Assembly (NCBI GenBank): GCA_905215385.1 | Contig: CAJMPY010000008.1 | Location: 1 to 64,000, forward strand | Direction of reading: 5' to 3' | Length of the DNA: 64,000 bases | Source of the DNA: an uncultured bacterium | GTDB lineage: Bacteria; Actinomycetota; Coriobacteriia; Coriobacteriales; Coriobacteriaceae | Shown: in pieces, positions 58,611 through 64,000 of the stretch | How positions within the stretch are numbered: position 1 is the first letter of the stretch | Layout of the letters: each line of letters opens with the position of its first letter | The notes under the pieces: generated by a model | Told to the model about the DNA's origin: nothing | Database searches by the model: none | Seen by the model: only the letters and a program-made list of their open reading frames with translations | Translations under genes and position numbers: made by a program

Positions 58611-59492
58611 TTACAGAATCTCAATCGCGAACGAGCGAACGACGGTCTCCCTGGGCTTGGCGACAAGGCAGCCACGCTTATGCTCAAGCACGTCGTCCTC
58701 ATCGGAGCAGGTCGAAAGACCGCCCCAGGGCTCAACTGCCACAAAATCGCCCTCGGGCTTGCTCCACACAATGAGATATGGGAAGCCCTCAAAGCTCAGG
58801 CGAACGCCCTTGTCCTCGCCCTTCTTGGAAAGCGTAACCTGACGGCTCTCGAGCACGTCAAAGATGGTCTCCGCAAAATCGAAGAGCTCGTGCGACAGGG
58901 GCAGCGTCTTTCCCACCATGGGGCTCTTGGAGCGGTTGGTCACGTCAATCAAGCCAGTCGAGGGGACGGCAGTGCAAAGCTCAGCAGCTTCGTCCTTCTC
59001 AAAGCGCAGCTCGTAGTCCGTATAGGCCTCGCCCTCATCGAGCGGGCACCTAAAGCCGGGATGACCGCCGATAAAGAACGGCATGTCCTCGGTTCCCTCG
59101 TTGGTCACCTCATAAGAGACGCGCACGGCATCCCCCTCGAGCGTATAACGAGCGACAAGCTTAAACGGGTACGGATAATCGCTCAGCAGCGCGGCGTTAT
59201 CCTCGGAAGCCAGGCACATCGTCAGCTCGTTCTCGCTTTGGCTCAGCAGCTTCCACTCCTGTTTGCGCGCAAATCCGTGGCGAGCGAGCTTTACATGATG
59301 CCCGGCGAACGTCATGGCGCTGTTATCGCGCAAGCCTCCGCAAATCGGGAAGCAAATCGGTGCCTGGCCGGACCACACGGCGGGATCGCCCTGCCACAAG
59401 TACTCTCGACCTCCAGCCTCAATCGAGGTAAACGAACCACCAGCCGTGGACACCTTAATAGAAATCGAATCGTTGGAGAGAGCGTATTCCAT
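58611..59492 (-). CDS. lacX: Aldose 1-epimerase family protein, LacX-like, copy 2
   Basis: A 293-residue protein of the same length as the copy at 29325-30206 and highly similar: GGSFTSIEAGGREYLWQGD, LARHGFARKQEW, GGHPGFRCPLDEG, VAVEPWGGLSTC. ATG 59492 follows AAAGGATG. It precedes lacC copy 2 by 59 nt. Confidence 0.86.
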   Translation of the reverse strand: MEYALSNDSISIKVSTAGGSFTSIEAGGREYLWQGDPAVWSGQAPICFPICGGLRDNSAMTFAGHHVKLARHGFARKQEWKLLSQSENELTMCLASEDNAALLSDYPYPFKLVARYTLEGDAVRVSYEVTNEGTEDMPFFIGGHPGFRCPLDEGEAYTDYELRFEKDEAAELCTAVPSTGLIDVTNRSKSPMVGKTLPLSHELFDFAETIFDVLESRQVTLSKKGEDKGVRLSFEGFPYLIVWSKPEGDFVAVEPWGGLSTCSDEDDVLEHKRGCLVAKPRETVVRSFAIEIL

Positions 59493-59648
59493 TGCCCATC
59501 CTTTCGAACAACTGCTTTTTGCTCGCAAGTACCCGTCTCGGCCCTAACCAAAGGACAAACCCGCACGTTCATCGATGCGTCCGGTATCCCAGCCGTGCAA
59601 CGGGGTACCATACAGACATTGATGCAATTACAGCTGAAAGGCCTTCTT

Positions 59649-60233
59649 ATGCGAACCATCATCCTCTACGCCTCGCGCCATCACGGCAATACGAAAAAGC
59701 TCGTGGACGCCATCGTTGAGGCACACCCCGAGATCGATACCCTCGACGTCAAAGCGCTCGGCAAAAACGAGTATCCCAACCTGCACGAATACCATCTGAT
59801 TGGTGTCGCCACGGGCATCTATTACTCCGAGATCGACAAGGACATGGCACGCGTGCTCACTAACGTGCTGCAGCCGCAGGACAAGGTGTTTGGCCTTATG
59901 ACCTACGGTGGCAAAAACAAGTGGTACGGCAAGGATATCGATGGCATCTGCCGCATGAGGCAGGCCATCTTTATGGGTGTCTACGGCTGCCCCGGCTTTG
60001 ATACGTGGGGGCCGTTCAAACTCACCGGCGGGGTCCAAAAGGGGCACCCGACCGCTGAGGAAATTAAGGGTGCCGTCGACTTCTTCGACAAGATCGAAGA
60101 CGAATATGGAGACATCATCGTCGAAGAGTACGCCAAGCGCGAGAAGCGTCTAGCATACGAGAAGGAACATCCTGCAGGAGGCCTGGTGGCCGGCGTTAAG
60201 CGTACGGCAAAGAAAATCGCTAGCAAGCTGTAA
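59649..60233 (+). CDS. Flavodoxin family protein
   Basis: A 194-residue flavodoxin-like protein. The N-terminal phosphate-binding loop of FMN is ASRHHGNTKKL (residues 7-17), followed by GVATGIYYSEIDKDMARVL and the GxMTYGGKNKW region. The C-terminus is basic (VKRTAKKIASKL). ATG 59649 follows GAAAGG. The frame is open far upstream, antisense to lacX2, but that part is not coding. It probably carries electrons or acts as an FMN-dependent oxidoreductase. Confidence 0.85.
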   Translation: MRTIILYASRHHGNTKKLVDAIVEAHPEIDTLDVKALGKNEYPNLHEYHLIGVATGIYYSEIDKDMARVLTNVLQPQDKVFGLMTYGGKNKWYGKDIDGICRMRQAIFMGVYGCPGFDTWGPFKLTGGVQKGHPTAEEIKGAVDFFDKIEDEYGDIIVEEYAKREKRLAYEKEHPAGGLVAGVKRTAKKIASKL

Positions 60234-60264
60234 CTGTAAAGGTGCTTTTGAGCGTTTAACCCGT

Positions 60265-60303
60265 ACGGCGGGTCCGAGCAGATTCGGGCCCGCCGTCTTT
60301 TTC
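60265..60303 (+). terminator. Terminator of the flavodoxin gene
   Basis: ACGGCGGG/CCCGCCGT stem with CTTTTTCTTT after it on the plus strand. It lies between convergent genes. Confidence 0.8.
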
Positions 60304-60308
60304 TTTCG

Positions 60309-61478
60309 TTACTCGGTAAAGGCGTTGCCGACGCTCTGGCCGCCAACATACGTCTCGACGAGGGTGAGCTCATGGTCGAACACGACAAAGTCGGCGTCGC
60401 GACCCGGCATGATGCTGCCGCACTTATCCTCGATGTGCGCGGAGCGTGCCGGCACCTCGGTTGCCATGCGAATGGCGATATCGGCGCTGGCGATGCCCCA
60501 GTCGACGATGTTCTTGACGCCCTGGGCAAGCGTGAGCACCGAACCGGCAATACTCTTGCCATCGGCGAGCCAGCACAGGTTGTCCTTCATGATGACGTCC
60601 ATGCCACCACTGGTGTAGCTGCCCTCGGGCATGCCGCCGCAACCCAGGCAGTCGGTGATGAGCACCGTGTGCTGCCAGCCCTTTGCCTGCAGCAGCGCCT
60701 TGATGGCGGCAGGGTTTACGTGCTTGCCGTCACAGATGATCTCGGCGTAGGTCTCGGGCGTGGACATAGCAGCGCCCACGACACCGGGCTCACGGTGATG
60801 CAGCCCGCGCTGGCCGTTATAGGTATGCGTAAAGCAGCTGGCACCGGCGTTGATGGCGGCGATGCACTCATCGTAGGTGGCGTCGGAGTGACCGATGCTG
60901 GTCACCACACCCTTGGCGTTCAGAGCAGCCGCATAAGCAGCGGCACCGTCGCGCTCGGCCGCCATAGCGCTCTTAACGATGCGACCACCCGCAGCCTCCT
61001 GCCACTGATCGAAGACCTCCTCGGAAGGATCGATCAGATATGCAGGGTTCTGCGCGCCCACGTGCTTCATGGTAAAGAAGGGGCCCTCCAGGTAGATACC
61101 CTGAATACGAGCACCGCAGAAGTCGGGGCCGCGACCCTCATCCGCCTGGGCGATGGCGGCGCAGGCATCCTTGATCTGCTCGACGCCATCGGTGAACGTC
61201 GTGGGCAGCCAGCTGGTGGTACCGCGACGGGCGAGCTCAGTCGAGCTGATATCGATGCCCTCGGGATCGTTATCGGTAGTTGAGTGGTTGTAGAAGCCAT
61301 GGATGTGAGTATCGACCATACCCGGTGCGATCCACGATCCCGTGTAGTCCTTAATCTCGCAAGAGGGCTCGTCGGCCTGCCAGGCGCCAAAGACGCCGTC
61401 TTCGACCATGAGATAGCCGCCCAGCTGCGGGCCTGCCGGCAAGAAGAACTTGTCAGCCTTAATTGCGTACGTGCTCAT
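60309..61478 (-). CDS. nagA: N-acetylglucosamine-6-phosphate deacetylase
   Basis: A 389-residue amidohydrolase. Metal motif VDTHIHGFYNH (about 55-65), GTTSWLPTTF, YLEGPFF, GHSDATYDE, ICDGKHVNP, catalytic Asp in VLITDCLG, and the C-terminal IMPGRDADFVVFD. It removes acetate from GlcNAc-6-P; AgaA-type activity on GalNAc-6-P is also possible beside agaS. ATG 61478 follows AAGGAG; GTG 61484 is less likely. Confidence 0.93.
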   Translation of the reverse strand: MSTYAIKADKFFLPAGPQLGGYLMVEDGVFGAWQADEPSCEIKDYTGSWIAPGMVDTHIHGFYNHSTTDNDPEGIDISSTELARRGTTSWLPTTFTDGVEQIKDACAAIAQADEGRGPDFCGARIQGIYLEGPFFTMKHVGAQNPAYLIDPSEEVFDQWQEAAGGRIVKSAMAAERDGAAAYAAALNAKGVVTSIGHSDATYDECIAAINAGASCFTHTYNGQRGLHHREPGVVGAAMSTPETYAEIICDGKHVNPAAIKALLQAKGWQHTVLITDCLGCGGMPEGSYTSGGMDVIMKDNLCWLADGKSIAGSVLTLAQGVKNIVDWGIASADIAIRMATEVPARSAHIEDKCGSIMPGRDADFVVFDHELTLVETYVGGQSVGNAFTE

Positions 61479-61540
61479 ATGCACTCCTTGCTTCTAAAGC
61501 AGTTGACTGTGGTGATGCTTATACCCAGCCCACGTAAAAA

Positions 61541-61580
61541 CAAAAAGCGCCCGCCCGCCGTTATGAGCGGACGGGCGCCC
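61541..61580 (-). terminator. Terminator of agaS
   Basis: A GC-rich stem (GCGCCCG...CGGGCGC) followed by CTTTTTGTTTTT on the minus strand, between agaS and nagA. nagA may thus have its own promoter. Confidence 0.75.
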
Positions 61581-61596
61581 TTACAGGGGGACGCGA

Positions 61597-62763
61597 TTAA
61601 GCGGTGAAGGGGTGAATCGTCACGCCCTTGACCACGCGGTTGACCGTGCCGGTGGGGCTCGGCGTGTCGGGCGTGTTGCCCACGCGCACGGAGTTGAGCA
61701 GGCTGATAGCCTGGGCAAACATCACGAACGGCAGGGCGAGGTAGCCCTCGGGAAGTGCCTCGTAGCCCTTAAAGGTGAAGGACTCACCCTCGTAGACAGT
61801 AGCGCCATCCTGCTGAACGGCAACGGTGTGCTGAGCGATCTCGTCGCCACCGATCTCGTTGAGGATGTCGATATCGTACTGACGGGTGTAGGCGTCGTTG
61901 TTGACGAACACGAAGACGAGCGTCTTATCGTCGACGAAGGACTTAGGTCCGTGACGATAGCCCATGGAGGTGTCGTAGGAAGTAGCGACCAGACCGTGAG
62001 CGAGCTCGAGGATCTTGAGCTGGCTCTCCTGGGCAAGGCCACCGAAGGAGCCAGAGCCCAAGTAGGTTACGCGGTTGAAGTCGCCAGCCAGGTAATCGGC
62101 GATCTCAGGCTCACGGGAGATGACCTCCTCGCCCATCTTGGCGATGGTCTCGACCCATTCAGCCTTCTGCTCGTCAGAGGCAGTGTCGAAAATAAGGGTG
62201 GAGAGCAGGGTCATGCAAGAATAAGAGCCGGTCATGGCAAAGCCCTTGTCGTTGGCGCGCGGGATGAGCAGCGTCAGCGCATTGGGGTCATCAGCGGACT
62301 CGACGGCGAGCTTGCCCTCGGGAGCGCAGGTGATGTTGAGGAACTTGACGTTGTGGACGAGCTCCTTGGCAACGGCAACGGCGGCAAGGCTCTCGGGGCT
62401 GTTGCCAGAGCGGGCAAAGGAAACCACGAGTGTGGGATCCTCGGCGCGCAGGAAGTCGCGCGGGGCGCTCACGATGTCGGTCGTGGCGATGGGCTTAAAG
62501 TCGTAGAGATCAGTGTTGCCAGCGTGACGCAGGTACGGGGCGCAGGTATCGCCAACATAGTCGGACGTACCGGCACCGGTGAAGACAACGGACAGACGAC
62601 CCTCGCCCATAGCGCGAGCCTCGGCCAGGAAGGCCTCGATGGCCTCCTTGTTCTCGCGATAGATGTTGAGCGTATCACGCCAAAGCTCGGGCTGCTGAGC
62701 AATCTCGGCCGTGGTGATCTGGGCGCCGAGCTCGGTGAGCTCCTCGACACTCTTCTCGAACAT
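61597..62763 (-). CDS. agaS: SIS-domain galactosamine-6-phosphate deaminase/isomerase
   Basis: A 388-residue protein with two SIS domains. VVFTGAGTSDYVGD (about 60-73), SFARSGNSPES (about 118-128), YLGSGSFGGLAQE and YDTSMGYRHGPKSF match AgaS-type proteins. AgaS converts galactosamine-6-phosphate to tagatose-6-phosphate plus ammonia. A GlmS-like sugar isomerase is the alternative, but there is no glutaminase domain. It lies 114 bp downstream of the GntR regulator; a TGGT-N4-ACCA box sits in that gap. Confidence 0.88.
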   Translation of the reverse strand: MFEKSVEELTELGAQITTAEIAQQPELWRDTLNIYRENKEAIEAFLAEARAMGEGRLSVVFTGAGTSDYVGDTCAPYLRHAGNTDLYDFKPIATTDIVSAPRDFLRAEDPTLVVSFARSGNSPESLAAVAVAKELVHNVKFLNITCAPEGKLAVESADDPNALTLLIPRANDKGFAMTGSYSCMTLLSTLIFDTASDEQKAEWVETIAKMGEEVISREPEIADYLAGDFNRVTYLGSGSFGGLAQESQLKILELAHGLVATSYDTSMGYRHGPKSFVDDKTLVFVFVNNDAYTRQYDIDILNEIGGDEIAQHTVAVQQDGATVYEGESFTFKGYEALPEGYLALPFVMFAQAISLLNSVRVGNTPDTPSPTGTVNRVVKGVTIHPFTA

Positions 62764-62824
62764 TTCTAATACCTCTCTCTAGAAGTAATCCTCTGACGTG
62801 CAATTATACACTTCGGTTGGTTAT

Positions 62825-62838
62825 CTGGTAGTAACCAG
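62825..62838. promoter_or_regulatory. dre-like operator before agaS
   Basis: CTGGTAGTAACCAG matches the TGGT-N4-ACCA pattern bound by GntR/HutC-family regulators of amino sugar genes (DasR, NagR). It lies 62 bp upstream of the agaS start. Confidence 0.6.
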
Positions 62839-62877
62839 TTAAATGCAAAGAATCATCATATGGAAACAATGTGAACA

Positions 62878-63609
62878 CTAGTCGCTACGCTGGTGGTAAA
62901 CCTTGTATTTAAACTGATCGGCACGAGCAACCGAGAGCGTATACTCCACAACCTCGTTTGACTCGTTATACGTAGTCCTGACCAAATCGAGCACAGGCGA
63001 GCCCTCGACAATTCCCAAAAGGTGGGCATCGGTGGGACGGGCTATGCTCGCATAGAACTCCTCTTCGGCCACGCGTATCTTTTGCTGAAAGTCTTGCTCA
63101 ATCACATCGTAAAGCGGCTTACGCTCCAGCAGCGGTCGCTTTAGGGACAGAAATTGACGAACCGGTAGATAGCTGCGTTCGACCATCATGGGCATGTTGT
63201 CAGCAGAACGAAGGCGCTTGAGCTTAAAAATGCGATCACCGATACGCAATCCCATATGCTCGGCCAGATTCTTATCGGCCTCCATCTCGCAAAACTCTAG
63301 AATCGTGGTCTCGGGGTCGCGACCCATCGCCCGCATCTGCTCGGTAAAGCTGTAGGACTGCATAAGATTGGTTGCCTTTGCCGAACGGTCGGTCACAAAG
63401 GTACCGCGACCGTGCTGCCGAACCACCAGTCCTAAACGCTCCAGTTCCTGCAGAGCCAGGCGTACCGTAGTGCGCGAGAGGCCATAGCGCTCCGAAAGTT
63501 CGCGCTCGGAAGGAATCATGTCACCGGCGCGATATTCATGGTCAATCTTTTCGGTCAGAATATCGACCAGCTGATCGTACAGCGGTTGCTTACGCGCTCC
63601 GATCGCCAT
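62878..63609 (-). CDS. GntR family regulator, HutC/UTRA subgroup
   Basis: A 243-residue regulator with GntR winged HTH (IPSERELSERYGLSRTTVRLALQELERLGLVVRQHGRGTFV, about 35-75) and C-terminal UTRA effector domain (MMVERSYLPVRQF ... ILxLVRTTYNESNEVVEYT). It resembles NagR/DasR/AgaR2-like sensors of phosphorylated amino sugars. It most likely controls agaS, nagA and the upstream PTS genes. Confidence 0.92.
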   Translation of the reverse strand: MAIGARKQPLYDQLVDILTEKIDHEYRAGDMIPSERELSERYGLSRTTVRLALQELERLGLVVRQHGRGTFVTDRSAKATNLMQSYSFTEQMRAMGRDPETTILEFCEMEADKNLAEHMGLRIGDRIFKLKRLRSADNMPMMVERSYLPVRQFLSLKRPLLERKPLYDVIEQDFQQKIRVAEEEFYASIARPTDAHLLGIVEGSPVLDLVRTTYNESNEVVEYTLSVARADQFKYKVYHQRSD

Positions 63610-63691
63610 CCTATCCTCCCTTTTGCTCGAATTCGGCTAACTACCTAGGGTGTTAAGCATTATCGGTCTGCAACACCCGAATCATTAAGAA

Positions 63692-63728
63692 AACAAAAGC
63701 CGCGCGCTCTTTCGAGCACGCGGCTTTT
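63692..63728 (-). terminator. Terminator of the PTS IID gene
   Basis: AAAAGCCGCG/CGCGGCTTTT stem with TTTTGTTTTC on the minus strand, 67 bp past the IID stop. Confidence 0.8.
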
Positions 63729-63794
63729 AACATACACATGGCTTAAGGGGTCGGGGTGTGAGCCGCGTAGGGACACACCCCTCAAGCTAGAGCC

Positions 63795-64000
63795 TTACCA
63801 GATGCTCGGCCAGAGACCAAGCGGGCCAGCGCCCAGGATGCCCAGAACGAAGAGCAGCAGAATGCCCTTGGTCGGGGTCCAGCTGTGCTTAGCGAACATG
63901 TAGTAAAGCAGCAGCGTAAGCATAAGCGGGACAAGCTTCGGAACGATGGTGTTGAGGGTGTCGGCAACAGAGAAGTTGACCGGATCCTCGGTGACGGTGC
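63795..64000 (-). CDS. PTS mannose-family IID component (C-terminal part only)
   Basis: The minus strand from the window edge reads TVTEDPVNFSVADTLNTIVP, then KLVPLMLTLLLYYMF, and a final GAGPLGLWPSIW before TAA at 63795-63797. This is the C-terminal membrane end of a IID protein (AgaD/ManZ type). The start lies beyond 64000. It suggests an AgaV-W-E-F-like PTS for N-acetylgalactosamine or a related sugar further right. Confidence 0.8.
   Translation of the reverse strand, partial: TVTEDPVNFSVADTLNTIVPKLVPLMLTLLLYYMFAKHSWTPTKGILLLFVLGILGAGPLGLWPSIW

Noticed and set aside
58680..59648. In-frame upstream extension of the flavodoxin gene
   Set aside because: It is antisense to lacX copy 2; the flavodoxin fold begins at MRTIILYASRHHG with its own ribosome site.

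Overview
The window looks like chromosome from a gut actinomycete of the class Coriobacteriia, most likely Collinsella (C. aerofaciens-like). This rests on the gene content (membrane LuxR-type one-component regulators, an agmatine deiminase cluster, a PTS lactose/tagatose pathway, many PTS parts), fairly high-GC coding with AGGAGG-type ribosome sites, and recurrent GC-rich hairpin terminators with A/T flanks. The genus is an inference; no 16S or marker gene is present.

Layout. 0.1-4.6 kb: AAA/DUF4143 ATPase, MATE exporter, YtcJ-type amidohydrolase. 4.9-13.8 kb: agmatine deiminase cluster on the minus strand (putrescine carbamoyltransferase, agmatine/putrescine antiporter, agmatine deiminase, second antiporter paralogue), flanked by two LuxR-type membrane regulators resembling AguR in architecture. 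14.1-20.4 kb: BceAB-type ABC transporter, an unusual NUDIX-Vsr fusion protein, AraC regulator, HAD phosphatase. 20.5-42.3 kb: galactose and lactose metabolism. It holds a class II ketose-bisphosphate aldolase with divergent DeoR regulator, flavodiiron protein, LacI regulator, galK-galT, lacC-lacX, lacB-lacA, lacF, LacI regulator, lacE, lacG, a Fic protein behind a large palindrome, a LacR-like DeoR repressor and galM. The Leloir pathway (galM, galK, galT; galE not seen) and the tagatose-6-phosphate pathway (lacFEG, lacAB, lacC, aldolase) lie side by side.

43.4-55.7 kb: a 12.2-kb integrative and mobilizable element inserted in the 3' end of tRNA-Thr(CGT) and bounded by 47-bp perfect direct repeats. 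It carries a tyrosine integrase, excisionase-like HTH protein, DnaB-like ATPase, MobC-like protein, VirD4-type coupling protein, relaxase, DUF2958 protein, and cargo: an LPXTG surface protein, a DUF3006 protein and a ComEC-like metallo-beta-lactamase protein. No type IV secretion genes are seen.

55.9-64 kb: an amber-interrupted secreted-protein gene, then an amino-sugar region: YhcH, a 3' remnant of nagA, a second lacC-lacX pair, a flavodoxin-like protein, nagA, agaS, a GntR regulator and the end of a mannose-family PTS IID gene. AgaS and NagA suggest use of N-acetylgalactosamine or N-acetylglucosamine. AgaS would yield tagatose-6-phosphate, which explains the second lacC copy. Intergenic regions are rich in inverted repeats and shared motifs, reported as separate findings.
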